A DNA stretch of 64,000 nucleotides, from positions 7,200,252 to 7,264,251 of the forward strand of contig NC_067207.1 of the NCBI RefSeq assembly GCF_026262505.1, in the 5' to 3' direction. Position numbers and translations under genes: made by a program. This document shows positions 39,501 through 51,685 of this stretch, one piece after another; position 1 is the stretch's first letter, and each line of letters opens with the position of its first letter. Below the pieces are notes generated by a model. That model ran no database searches. It saw only the letters and a list, made by a program, of their open reading frames with translations, and was not told where the DNA came from. The DNA is from Trichomonas vaginalis G3. Lineage: Eukaryota; Parabasalia; Trichomonadida; Trichomonadidae.

Positions 39501-41412
39501 TGTTGTAAACAGAAATTCATCAAAAGTGACACATCAGAAAAGCTAAAATATTGAATTTTTGGAACTTTTGATAGAGCACGTTTTTAAATATTAATTAAAG
39601 TAAATGTATATTTTGTAAAGATTCTTTTTAATAAAAAAATAAAATTTTGAAGAAGAACACAAAATCTTCTGAAAAATAATATCACATAAACTCATATTAT
39701 TTTCTAATATATAACTATTTGATATAAAAATCAAATTCAATGATCTTAAAAGCGAAGGATAAACCTCAAAATTTACGAATATAATGAGTGGGAATATAAT
39801 GCTTATCTATCATAAAACCATATGAAATATTAATTTTTGCTTTACGCCTAATTTTTGACGACAATTAGCAAAAAATGTTAAATGTTAACACTCAGTCCAT
39901 TTGAATATGAAAAATAAAATTGACTTTGATTAAATGTTTTTATTTATCATGCAATTCTTCTTGCGACCAAAGATTTGAATAAAAGTTCAAAAAATAAGAT
40001 AGCTTAAAAAATAATATACGGTAGTGTTTACTAATAGATGAATAGTATATAAATTCTATTAAAATGGATTTGATCCAAAAAAATATAAAACCAAAAATAA
40101 TTGTTATAATTTAAATGAAGAAGTAATTTAAAACGATTTTATTTATGATCAAATTTTATATATTTTTTGGATCAGATCCATTTTAATAGAATTTATATAC
40201 TATTCATCTATTAGTAAACACTACCGTAGATTATTTTTTAAGCTATCTTATTTTTTGAAATTTTATTCAAATCTTTGGTCGCAAGAAGAATTGCATGATA
40301 AATAAAAACATTTAATCAAAGTCAATTTTATTTTTCATATTCAAATGGACTGAGTGTTAACATTTAACATTTTTTGCTAATTGTCGTCAAAAATTAGGCG
40401 TAAAGCAAAAATTAATATTTCATATGGTTTTATGATAGATAAGCATTATATTCCCACTCATTATATTCGTAAATTTTGAGGTTTATCCTTCGCTTTTAAG
40501 ATCATTGAATTTGATTTTTATATAAAATAGTTATATATTAGAAAATAATATGAGTTTATGTGATATTATTTTTCAGAAGATTTCATTCTATATGCCTATG
40601 AAAAGTACTCTCAAAACTAACTTTTCCTAATTATAATTAAATCTAGAATATTGTATTATGCTTAGTATTGTAATAAACAGAAATTCATCAAAAGTGACAG
40701 CTCTCAATTTTTTGACATTTGTAAATTCTAAATTGAATGAGAAAAATGAAATAATACTAAGCATAATACAATATTCTAGATTTAATTATAATTAGGAAAA
40801 AGTTAGTTTTGAGAGTACTTTTCATAGGCATATAGAATGAAATCTTCTGAAAATAATATCACATAAACTCATATTATTTTCTAATATATAACTATTTTAT
40901 ATAAAAAATCAAATTCAATGATCTTAAAAGCGAAGGATAAACCTCAAAAATTTACGAATATAATGAGTGGGAATAGGCGTAAAGCAAAAATTGATATTTC
41001 ATATGGTTTTATGATAGATAAGCATTATATTCCCACTCATTATATTCGTAAATTTTGAGGTTTATCCTTCGCTTTTCAGATCATTGAATTTGATTTTTAT
41101 ATAAAATAGTTATATATTAGAAAATAATATGAGTTTATGTGATATTATTTTTCAGAAGATTTTGTGTTCTTCTTCAAAATTTTACTTTTTTATTAAAAAG
41201 AATCTTTACAAAATATACATTTACTTTAATTAATATTTAAAAACGTGCTCTATCAAAAGTTCCAAAAATTCAATATTTTAGCTTTTCTGATGTGTCACTT
41301 TTGATGAATTTCTGTTTACAACAGTATTATTTCATTTTTCTCATTCAATTTAGAATTTACAAATGTCAAAAATTGAGGGTTGTCACTTTTGATGAATTTC
41401 TGTTTATTACAC
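39501..41412. mobile_element. Foldback / MITE cluster
   Basis: About 1.9 kb without genes, built almost entirely of inverted repeats. The terminal motif AAATTCATCAAAAGTGAC faces inward at 39513 and 40681, and in reverse at about 41293 and 41383. Long arms pair 39600-40085 with about 40150-40575 and again with 41000-41290. The AAAAGTGAC ending resembles the MULE termini at 4442 and 7835, so this is probably a Mutator-type foldback. The arms are interleaved rather than simply nested. Confidence 0.7.
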
Positions 41413-41741
41413 TATAAACGTTTTTTGTTTTCTATATATACTTTTTTGTCCAACGGTAAAACTTTTTACACAACGGTTTTTGAGAGTCGTCGCCGTTGAC
41501 TTTTTTGTAGAGCACTCAAAATAGTATAACTTTGTCCGGACAAGTAAGGGTCTATCGTCGCTACAGGAAAAGTTACAGGCGTTCCAAGGAAGTATACTTT
41601 GAGAAGCCTTTTTTCCCTTATAGAATGAGAGAGGACGGTTATTTTACAAAACTGACAACACTTTGACCGAGTAGTTTTTTGTGCTGAACAAAAAGTATCA
41701 TATAAACATCTGTCAAAAACCGCTTTTTAACTTCACTTAAA

Positions 41742-44700
41742 ATGCCACGTAAGCTACGTAAGAATATACGTAAGAGGAAGGGAGCATTGAAACATCCAAT
41801 AGTAAAACTGACACCACAACAACAGTTGCAACAACAAATGATGAATGACCCCACTATGTTGCAACAAATGTCAAGCAACCCTATGCTTTTAAACCGAGTT
41901 ATTGGTGCACAGAGTGGAGGTTTAAGAGCGGCACTTTTAGCGAAAATGGCAGGCTATGGTGGAGCTGCAGACGGAACAGCTTATAACCCTCAAAGTCAAA
42001 TGAATTTGAGTTCACTCAAAAATCAAATAACAGATGTCAAAAAGTCAAACATAGACATACAGAAACAAATAAGTGAAAACGAAAAGAAACTAGAATATGA
42101 CAGACACACAAAGAAACTCAATGAGTTAAACGTAGAGAAAAAGAAGAAAAGAAGAACAACTGAAAGAACTAAGTACAGAGGAATATGCGAAAAAAGTGTC
42201 AGAAAAAGCAGCAGAAGTAGCAAAAATGGAACAAGATGTTATAAATTTGAAAAACCATACTACTCAATATAAAGTACTGAAAAATGAAGAAATAAAACAA
42301 AAAGCCATGAAGACATATATGGATAGCGATGAGTATAAAAAAGAAGTTGAAGCAAATGTAAAGGCAGAAAAACTTTTACAGTTGCAAAACCAAACCGTAC
42401 AGTATAAAAACTTAGCACAAGAAAGTAAAAATAACGACGCAGCCATGCAAAAGGCAATGAAAAGCGCAGATATTATAAAAGCTAATAATGACTGGTTAGA
42501 TGCCCAAGCCAACGCTAAAGCAGCCCAACTTATAGGGTCAATAAGGACAAAAATACAAGCGGATGAAGACAGTTCAAATGAAGCTTTAATGAATACTGAC
42601 TTTAAGAATGCCTTCGAAGCTCTTCATAGTAAGGTGAAACTAGTGAACGACTTCTCATCTGGAAAGAAACTGAAGTCTGAAGGTTTCGACAAAGAGTTAA
42701 GAGAAGTAGCACAAAATATGACGAAAATAACAGATGCAGCAACGAGACAGGCAGTTCAAAGTGCCTATGACGCCGTTAGAGCAGCTGTTGTGGAAAGTCA
42801 AGAAAAAGAGTTACAACAGACCAAAACAGACCTAGTAAATGCTTTCTTAAAAATGAAAAGTCAGGTAGGACATTATGCTGCAGATGGAACATATGTGCCA
42901 GCTGGTGGAACTTATATACCACCAAACCCTCCAAGAGAAGCACCTGCACCAGGACTACCTAAAACATTTACATCGTCACATGGACACAGACACAGGCATG
43001 CACCACAACAACAACCAACACAACAACCAACAGTTCAAAATCCAGCACAGCAACCAACAGTTCAAAACCCTGCACAGCAACCACAAACAGAGCAAAGACA
43101 CAAAAGAAGTAGAGAAAAAGGAAACCAAGAATTCTTAAAAATGCTTAAGGAAGATTATGGTTACTCAGATACTCTTGACTTTAGTGACAAATATAAAGAA
43201 GCTATTAGAAAGTTCAAGGAAGGAAATACTGACCCGAACCTATTTAGCTTTATGGTTCAGCATAAAATCGGATATAATCTCAAACCTGGAAAATACAAGC
43301 TCGCAAAGGGATATGATTTAATAGCATATCATCCAAATGACATGAATGAATTTACTCCGAGATATTTGATGTCAGAGCTAAATGATAATTCAACTCTCTT
43401 CATGAAACGCGTAAAAAATAGAGACGGAACGAAAGAAGAAAGGTTTATGAGTCCGGATGACTTAGATAGGGAACTTGTTAAAAACGGTCTCAGAATATAT
43501 GAAATGCCACCAGATGAGGTACAAGAAACTCCACAGGAAGAAGTTCAGATACAACCAGACATGAAAGAAATAGTTCAGCAACAACAGCTAGAAGAGCCTG
43601 AAGGAAACGAACAAGTCCCTCCTTTGGAAACTAACTTCACAGAACTAGATGAAGATTTGGAACAGCCGAAAAATCTTGACCCTCAACAAGAGTATGAGGT
43701 GAATATGGAATCTTTCCAAGAGTCTAAGAAAAATTCGGCTGACATAGTAGAAGGATATCGAAAAATGTTCACCGACATACAAAAGACTCCAACATCAGAT
43801 GAAAATATTCAGCATAGAATGGAAGTACTGAAAGAAAATGTACGCAAATACAATAATCCTTTTTACTTACGACCATATAACGTTCAATCTTTGGCTGAAC
43901 TCGGTGAAAATAAAAGGTTAAATTTCAACAAAACATATAGAAATGAAACATTGTTTAAAGTTCATTCAGAACCTAACCAATATGGAAACAAACCTACTTT
44001 TGTTTCTGCAGACTATGGAACTACAATGAGATGGGGTCATAAAGCTAATCCGGATAGGTGGTTCATAAACTTACAACCTCAATTCCAAGAAGTTGTAGAC
44101 GCAATGGAATTGAATGGTGAACCAGATATAACTGGTATTTTCAGCGCGGCTTTAATGCCATTGAAAGATATGAAAGGTGCAGATATTTTGGACCGGTATC
44201 AAATGAACATGGCTGAGGGAAATATAACACCTGACGTTCTAGAACATTTATCTCAAAGAACTACACAGAACCATAGAGATGGTATATTTGGTGAAGAGTT
44301 TAGAAAGAAGTTAGGGAGAGAGAAGGAAGAGAACCTATTGTACATGACCTTGCAAACGAAAGTTTGCAAAATGTCATAAAACTTACTTTGCAGACAATGA
44401 ACTGAGAAGGGAATGAATATTTAAGAAAACTCAAATGGACAGTACCAAATGAAATGTTAGTATTGAAAATGTTCCATGACAAAATAAAACCAACTACAGA
44501 AATAAATGACGCAAGACTGAAAACGTTGGGTAAAAGCTTCCATTCACAAAAGATATTATTTTTACATGGAAAGAAAACCAGAATGGCTACAAAAACATAT
44601 ATTTGGAAACGAGCTTATTCCATATGGACAAGCTATATTTGAAGATCTTGAACCGGAAACTCAGGAAAGAGTCATGCAAACAATAAGCGAAGACTCAAAT

Positions 44701-44975
44701 ACAAACTATGAACAAAATCTTTCTAGGATATAGGTTACCTGAGATGGGCGACCAGAGCCCAAAGGCAAAAAGGACATGGGAAATTTACAAACATACTAGG
44801 TGAACATGAGGCAAAGATGCTACAACTTGAAGCAGAGGGCAAGTTACCAAAAGCGACACCAAAGAAGAAGAGAAGAGTAGAACAAAGTGAAAGTAGTGAA
44901 GAAGTAACTTCATCTAGTGAAAGTAGTGGCAATGAAGGAAAAGAAGAGTTAAAAACTCAGTCAGGAAGAAAGTAA
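41742..44975 (+). pseudogene. Large coiled-coil, Gln/Pro-rich structural protein of Mav2, broken
   Basis: The basic start MPRKLRKNIRKRKGALKHPI and a Gln-rich region are followed by several hundred residues of coiled coil, a Pro/Gln-rich linker with NPAQQPTVQNPAQQP repeats, a folded region and a C-terminal basic-acidic tail (PKKKRRVEQSESSEE). It may be a large minor capsid or core protein. No family was recognised. Several breaks. Confidence 0.5.
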
Positions 44976-45046
44976 AGCTTGGTACGAGTGGGTTCTATTA
45001 TGACACATAAATCCAACTATTCTATATTTTTTACCCATATGAAATG

Positions 45047-46668
45047 TACGCCGCTCAGAATATAACGCCAACAGTTTTTGGATGCCATGAACGGAAATGT
45101 TTCCGAATGGTATAACGAATGCGACAATGCCATTAGAAGGTCAGAAAAGTTCCTGGAACTTACGAATATACAACTGCTGTTTCTTATGGAAACGTAGGTG
45201 AGTTTGGAGAAGGTTCTTCAACAACAGTAGTTATTGCTTGCGACAGGTTTCATATTATTTCTATTGACAACTCATTCTTATACGTGGAACAAGACATTGA
45301 AATAAAACCTTCTGCCAAGTTGTCTGACAAGAAAGGTTGCAATGGAATTTTCTATGTCGGATACCAATATGCTCCAGAAGTTTTCATGGGATATAAGATA
45401 TATTCTAACTCTGACTTAGTTCAAACAGTAAATGGGCAAACTATGAATGGTTCGCTTTGAGAAACTCAGTACAACCACAAGCTAGAGAACAAACAGACCA
45501 GTATGCAAATATTGAGAAAATAAGAAGACTTGACCCTAACGTTCCAGGAGTTTATGTTAACCTTTCTGGACAAACTGCAGCAGCAGTAACCAAAGTAAAA
45601 CTGAAACTTAGAGTTCCTTTGTCATCTTTCCTCATCTTCAGGTTTTTAAGATACTTGCCAAACTGGGCAGGAAAAATTTCTATCGAACTTACTCCAAGCA
45701 AAAATAACTTAGTCATTGCACCAACACAAGACCCATTCACTATTACAGACGTAAAGGGAACAAATCAAACGTCATTCGCCGAATTTTGCAAAGACAAAGT
45801 TGACTTAGACTTTGGTTTCTCAAACTTCAACAATGAAGTAAACTATTATTTCAATGCTGCTGGAACTGCTTGGGACCCAGTTAAGTTCACATGCGAAAAA
45901 TTTGAATGCAAGAGAATAGAAAGCAGACTTGCAGTCTATATGTTTGACCCAGATATTTCAAATGCTTTAGCTGCCAAATATATTGCAGTTCCACTTATGT
46001 TCCCTATACACCAAATATCTGTCAAAGATTTTGCAGGTGAAGTTGGAAACCAAAATCCAGGAACTCCTGGTAGCAGAACAGATATTGCTTTAACAACTGC
46101 AATGAAACATGCAGATACTATGTTTGTACTGTTCAGACGAACTATAAATGACTATTCTTGTTTCTACAACCCTGGTATTAAATATCATATAAACATAGAT
46201 GGCAAATATTATCCAAGAGAAGAATATTCTACAGTTGAGGATATGAGGTCATACAACTTGACATTAGGTGCTATGAACTTTAACAACAACTTCACAACAA
46301 CTATTAACCATGAAATGCAAAGTTCTATTATGCCATATGTGAAAGTATGGACTCATACAGGAGGTCAAAAAACTCAATATACAAATGGAGACCGTTCAAA
46401 CTTTTGGCTTGGCATTCCATTTGCTGACTCAGAAGACTTTATGGGTGGTATTTCAACTGTTGGTACAGTTCAAATACAATATACTGGTGACAGATACGGT
46501 CCAGATGAATTGAGAGCAAAGAAGTTTACAAAACCAATAGCACTTTTCACGGAAGATGCTCTTTTGAAGATTCTTTCGATGAAACCTGCTGGAGCTCCTC
46601 AGATTGGCATAACGACAGCTTCCATCGAGCAGATTTGGCAGCAGGTCAGTAAGTTGTTCTTGAACTGA
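45047..46668 (+). pseudogene. Major capsid protein candidate of Mav2, broken near its start
   Basis: The largest open part (403 aa) contains VKLKLRVPLSSFLIFRFLRY and NWAGKISIEL, matching the Mav1 capsid (35539-37113) in the middle of the protein. It is beta-rich. Similarity elsewhere is low, so the two capsids are distant relatives. The 5' part (from MYAAQNITPTVFG) is in shorter pieces; about two breaks. Confidence 0.65.
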
Positions 46669-46718
46669 CTTCTCTCCGTCAAATATTGACAGTACGCCAG
46701 TTTTGACATAATATTGTA

Positions 46719-46964
46719 TTATAACTTTCCTTTAGTAATATCGGTCAGTTTTGAAGTTATATTTTTGTCTGCTTCAAGAACTTTCACCATTTCAGTTATA
46801 CCAACTTTCTTTGCTTTATGAAAATATTTAGGTTCAGCAAAGACTGCTATTCTATAACATTTTCCATTGTTTGTGTAAAGAACTATTCTGTCAATGTATT
46901 TGTATTGTTTGTGAGTATAAACTTTGTTCTGCTTCAATTCAATAAGATATCCGAATACGTCCAT
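46719..46964 (-). CDS. Small hypothetical protein, 81 aa
   Basis: Begins MDVFGYLIELKQNKVYTHKQ and includes a tyrosine-rich beta segment and a helical C-terminus. Divergent from the gene at 46983 with 18 bp between starts. Not recognised. Confidence 0.5.
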   Translation of the reverse strand: MDVFGYLIELKQNKVYTHKQYKYIDRIVLYTNNGKCYRIAVFAEPKYFHKAKKVGITEMVKVLEADKNITSKLTDITKGKL

Positions 46965-46982
46965 CTTTTTATTCTAAGTAAA

Positions 46983-47548
46983 ATGTCATTTCCGAAAAAT
47001 AGAAGCGTAAGTGTTTCAAAAGGTTTAATGGCGGTGGCAGATGTGAAGTTAAATTCACCAACTCAAACAAACAGTCAAAGTGTTGTTGTCAATGTCAAAG
47101 ACAGAGATGTTGAAGTGGGGAAACCATACAAAGACGAAGATGGTATATAACAATTGTTCCTGTGTAAAAGAATCTATCCTGAAGTTAACAGAGACTTAAG
47201 TTTCTGTTGCAGATATTCGAAACGACTACCAACAACTGAAAGACAAACTTCAAACTCAGGAGAAGATTTGTCAAGCTTTAAGTATAATGTTAAACTTGGT
47301 CGAACACAACCCTGTAAAAGTGAACTCATATGTCATTGCACCTCATGAAGTTTTGAAAGAACTATTGAAAACTTTTGACAGAGGCAGACGATATAAACAT
47401 CAAAGAAATAGAACCCGACATTGGTTGCTGTGGTGTTTCATATAATGTCATTGACAAGATATACGTTATGAAAGGAGGTGAAACGTTGAACTTAAAATAT
47501 AGTTTCCCAGACGTTATAAAATATTTGACGACCACAACATTTCATTAA
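46983..47548 (+). pseudogene. Conserved Maverick protein with Cys-Cys-Gly block, Mav2 copy, broken
   Basis: The N-terminus is Ser/Val/Asn-rich (MSFPKNRSVSVSKGLMAVAD). Near the end the pieces EPDIGCCG and GGETLNLKYSFP match the Mav1 gene 18977-19565. It sits directly before the penton-like gene. About two or three breaks. Confidence 0.45.
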
Positions 47549-47566
47549 AATTTATTTGCTAAGTAA

Positions 47567-48361
47567 ATGGCAGAAGACATAATGGTTTATACTATTACGA
47601 CTAAAAACCCTGAGTCATATAATTCTATAACAACAAACTTACAAAGTCCTCAAGGACGATATTGTAAACTAACCTTAAACACAATGACGACTAAAGCCTG
47701 TTTTGCTCTTTTGACACCAGAAGACTTTATTGTTGTGAATGGTAAAAAATACTCCTTTGAAGATACTTACTCAGATATACCACCAACAGGTTTTGTTGAC
47801 TTATTTAATACTTTAAGTACGGGTGTAACACGTGCTGCAACTAGAGCAGGTTTCATTATGTTTGGATGTCCGACTGAGTTTACTATAAACGATATGAGCT
47901 ATAATACAAAACTTATTTCTGGTTTTTACTACCAACAGTTTCCTATAACAGGAAAAGGTGTCATACAAGGAATGTCTATTCCATTGACATTAAGCACACC
48001 AATCTTATATATTGTTTCAAACTTAGGTTAAAGTGTTATTCGAATATCGACAGAAACTATTATGACCAAAAGATACTTATGCGTATAAACAATACTTTCT
48101 CTGCTGGTTTGCCTATTGTTCATTCGAATGCAGAATTTTCAACCTTAGTGAACTCAAACACTTTGGCAAGTATAACGTTGACATTAGTTGACGCAAACTT
48201 TGTTCCTGTAAAACTTTTATGTCCTATGTATTTGTCAATGACGGCAGAAAGTTTCGAATTGGAAGATGCAACTGGTGAAAGTATTGTATTACAAGAACAA
48301 CTTCAACAACAAATAGCTCAGAACAACAAATGCAACAAATGGAACAACAAAGTCAAGAATA
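47567..48361 (+). pseudogene. Penton-like / minor capsid protein of Mav2, broken
   Basis: Starts MAEDIMVYTITTKNPESYNS. Beta-rich with TLVDANFVPVKLLCPMYLSM near the C-terminus, matching the Mav1 gene 19812-20591. The C-terminus is Gln-rich. About two breaks. The single-jelly-roll assignment is an inference. Confidence 0.5.
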
Positions 48362-48393
48362 AAAAAATAATATTTTTTTTTATTTTTATAAAA

Positions 48394-49629
48394 ATGTACA
48401 GAATAGATGTTTCAGATTTTTATGACTTCCAAGCATTCAGAAATATGTGTCCATTTAGAGACTATAACAAAGCAGTCGAGAATTTGAAACGTTTAGTCAT
48501 TTATGTTGACTCTGCCCCAGAATGTTATGTCATGAAAGAATGGGATGTTGTCTTAACAAACCAAGAGCAACAATAGTTTCAGAACAAGAATGTAGACAGA
48601 AACTTAAGAAAATAAAAGTCGTACAAGTTGGCATGAAGATGTTAGATGCTTAGGATATCTTATTGTCAAAACTTGAAGATTTTTCAGTTCGTGGTATAAA
48701 ATTTTATACACCTTCTCCAAACTTCTATTCTATCTTCACTGGATATAAATATGAACAAGTAGAATGGAAAGAAAATATTATAGAAGCTTGGTTAGACCAT
48801 GTCAAAGAAATTATATGCAATGGAAACGAAAAGGTTTATGAGTATATCTTATGTTGGTTTGCAAACATCTTACAACATCCAAGTGCTAAAAATGAAACTG
48901 CTCTCATTATAATTGGAAAACAAGGAACAGGTAAGAATACTTTCTTTACAGATATTTTGTGCAAACTGTTAGAAGGTTATTCGAATCCGAATATGACAAA
49001 CTTAGAAAACATCTGTGGCAAGTTTAACTCCTCAATAGAGAATATGAAACTTATAGTTTGCAATGAACTTCAAAGTATAGATACAACAAAAGTTTTGAAC
49101 TCAGATGCTTTGAAGAGTCTTATAACAGACAAAGTTGGTGTGTGTTGAAAGAAAGTATAAAGACCAAAGAGTTTGTGAAAATGTTGCAAACTTCATTATG
49201 GTTTCAAACAATGCTGTTCCGATGAAGTTAGAAAGTTCTGACAGAATATATGTAGTTGTCAGAACGTCAGATTCTCATATGCAAGATACAGAATATTTTG
49301 ACGACTTAGCAGAAACTTTGACATCTGACTTTTACAACCACTTGTTCTCATATTTCATGACATTAGATATTTCTAAGTTCAATCCAAGACAAATTCCACA
49401 TACCGAAGAGAGACAAACATTGTTAGAAGCAAACAAGAGTGTATATGAACTGTTCATAGAAGAAAGCGACTTTGAGTGTTTAGATGAAAAGTCTTTATAT
49501 GATGAATATAAACAATATTGTCAAGAGTATGGTTATATGCCAGCGTCTAAACGAACATTCTTGGCAAATGTCAAAAGTCTTTTAGACGTACAGAATGGTG
49601 TATATACAAAGAAAAATTTTTCTGAGTAA
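48394..49629 (+). pseudogene. Superfamily 3 helicase (D5-like), broken
   Basis: ALIIIGKQGTGKNTFF is a Walker A of the SF3 type. It is followed by a KLIVCNELQSI strand (Walker B-like) and by VANFIMVSNNAVPMKLESSD, the sensor segment typical of D5/SF3 helicases. The N-terminal part (MYRIDVSDFYDFQAFRNMCP) is short. The enzyme would unwind DNA during replication beside PolB. Mav1 shows no equivalent. About two or three breaks. Confidence 0.75.
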
Positions 49630-49665
49630 ATTTAAAAAAAATATTTTTTTTATCCGATAGAAAAG

Positions 49666-50098
49666 ATGACGAAATATATTTCAGTAAACAAGTACATGTC
49701 AGGACTTAAAGAAGAACTAGACCCATTCACATATTTGAATGTTTACTTCTACCATTTTGAAAAGTCTTCATTCAGCAAAGTTTGGAACATCGAACCAGTT
49801 AAGTTTGCTATTGTGACTAAAAATGGTGGAAATTTGAAGACTTAGACATAGAAGGTTTGTTAACAGTCAAAGAAAGTTTTGACAGAAGGTTCTCAAACCT
49901 TAAAGAAGGCAAAGCATACAAACTTGTTATACCTTATGAACCAAAGAAGACAGACGACTATGAATATTATGAGTCTAAAGTTGTAGAAGTTCAAGGTAAA
50001 TTGGGTAAAAAGATTTTAGAGTCTAAGCCAGTGTTTACTCCTAAAGAGGAAGAGAACATTGACATTGACCGAAAATGTTCTAAAAATAAAATTTTATT
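49666..50098 (+). pseudogene. Hypothetical protein of Mav2, broken
   Basis: Starts MTKYISVNKYMSGLKEELDP; later KLVIPYEPKKTDDYEYYESK. Not recognised. The end is uncertain; convergent with the next gene. About one break. Confidence 0.35.
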
Positions 50099-50547
50099 TT
50101 ACATGTCAAATTTCTTTTTCTCTGGAACTGGTTCAGGTTTTTCTTCTCTTCTACTTTTTTCTCTTTCTTTTCTTTTCTTCTTCTTCTCTGGTGGAGATAT
50201 GTCAAATTTCTCAGAACCATATCTATGTAAAAGTTCTTTGTCCTTTAATAGCTCATCTATTTGTTTTCTATTTCATCTTCAAGAACACCGCATGTGTCTT
50301 CTTTGCATTCTAAGAACTTTTGTTGGACTTCATCTTTCCAATCGGCGTCATCTCTGTCAACAAGTCGTATTGACAAATTTTAAGACTGCTCTTTGTAATG
50401 TTTTATGGTTCTTGTCATATTCCCAGAAACAGAACTTTAGAACAAATTCACCTTTCTTGTTTACACTATGTAAGATTTTATGGTCGACGATGATGTTTTG
50501 CTGTCAAAAAGTTTGTCTCGAATATAGATAGCGAAATCGCTAGACAT
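50099..50547 (-). pseudogene. Hypothetical Lys/Glu-tailed protein of Mav2, broken
   Basis: Starts MSSDFAIYIRDKLFDSKTSS and ends with a highly charged tail (EKKKKRKEREKSRREEKPEP). About two breaks. Not recognised. It is divergent from the ATPase gene at 50584. Confidence 0.4.
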
Positions 50548-50583
50548 TTTTTAAAAGATAAAAATTTTAATTTTTCTAAAAAT

Positions 50584-51458
50584 ATGTTAGAAAAAAAGTT
50601 TGCTGACATTGACAAAAAATTTGAGAATGTTTTAAAACAAGAACAGAGGAAGTTAGAAAATGCTCAGATAAAGCCTATACATGACAAGTTCTTATTTGCT
50701 CAGAATGGTATAACAGGTCTAATTGCACCACCCGGGTCTGGTAAGACTTTCACTTATCTTAAAATGGCTGCACAACAACAAGAACTAGATGAGAAGAACC
50801 CATTCTATGAGTTAGTAGTCATTTGTAGTACTTCTGGTCAATTTGACCAAACCGTCAATTCGTTCAAAGATATTATAAAGAAGTCTAAGTTAGTATGTAT
50901 AAGGATACTGAGTTGTTAGATTGGATAAAGAAGTACCAAAGAAGAGTTTTGAAGTATAATGCTATAAATGAGTATATAAATTCTAAGTTTAAAGAACCTA
51001 ATGAGGAAATGCAGAGAATATTAGACAAACACCACTTCAGAAACAAACAGAAAGAGATAGAATACATTTCGAAGAAATTGCAATCTTACGATTGGAAGAC
51101 TTACCCTCATAGGTGTCTTCTTATCTTAGACGACTTTGCATCTCATCCTTTGTTAAAGAACAGAGAACAAGATATGTGTCGAATTCTTAAGAAGCTCAGA
51201 CACTTTAACATCTCAGTTGTCATTTGTGTACAAACAGCAAAGAGTTTAAGTAAGGATGTTAAAAGAATACTTACTGACATAATACTTTTTCCCGGATTGT
51301 CCGAAGACGATTTCATGGAACTTATGAAAGAGTCCATGGCAGGTAAGTTTGACAGACATGAACTATGGGAGAAGTACAAAGTCATACAAGACCCTCATAC
51401 TTCTTTCAGAATTCATATCTACGCAAACAAAGTTCAAATTGTAAAAAGTCAAGCTTGA
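50584..51458 (+). pseudogene. DNA-packaging ATPase of Mav2, broken
   Basis: Walker A is GLIAPPGSGKTFTYL and Walker B CLLILDDFASHPLL. The insert EEMQRILDKHHFRN matches EEMERIIDKHHLRQ of the Mav1 ATPase, so the two are clear relatives. About one break. Confidence 0.75.
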
Positions 51459-51500
51459 AAATTCATTATTTTTGTGCTGAATTCAATAAAAATATATTTT

Positions 51501-51552
51501 TAGGGTAGATGGGTATATCTAACCCGATTTCTAACCTCATTTCTACCCTCAT
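51501..51552. promoter_or_regulatory. GGTTAGA-type operator array, site A (Mav2)
   Basis: GGGTAGA, then GGGTATATCTAACCC (51511-51525), then CTAACC and CTACCC half-sites about 12 bp apart, followed by ATGAATTTTCATGAATTTT. Same plan as the Mav1 arrays but with a different half-site. Confidence 0.65.
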
Positions 51553-51641
51553 GAATTTTCATGAATTTTATATATTAATGTTTTCGTTAAGCCACTTTGT
51601 GCCGTCAGTCAGTTAATGAAATTTACACCAAAAATATATTT

Positions 51642-51677
51642 TAGGGTAGATGGTTAGATCTAACCCGATTTCTACCC
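51642..51677. promoter_or_regulatory. GGTTAGA-type operator array, site B (Mav2)
   Basis: Palindrome GGTTAGATCTAACC at 51652-51665, with GGGTAGA before and CTACCCC after. It lies at the 3' end of the gene 51686-52624. Confidence 0.65.
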
Positions 51678-51685
51678 CAGTTATT

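Noticed and set aside
42023-42512. Hydrophobic minus-strand ORFs resembling membrane proteins
   Set aside because: They are antisense shadows of the Lys/Glu-rich coiled-coil gene, which produces Phe/Leu/Ser-rich antisense readings.
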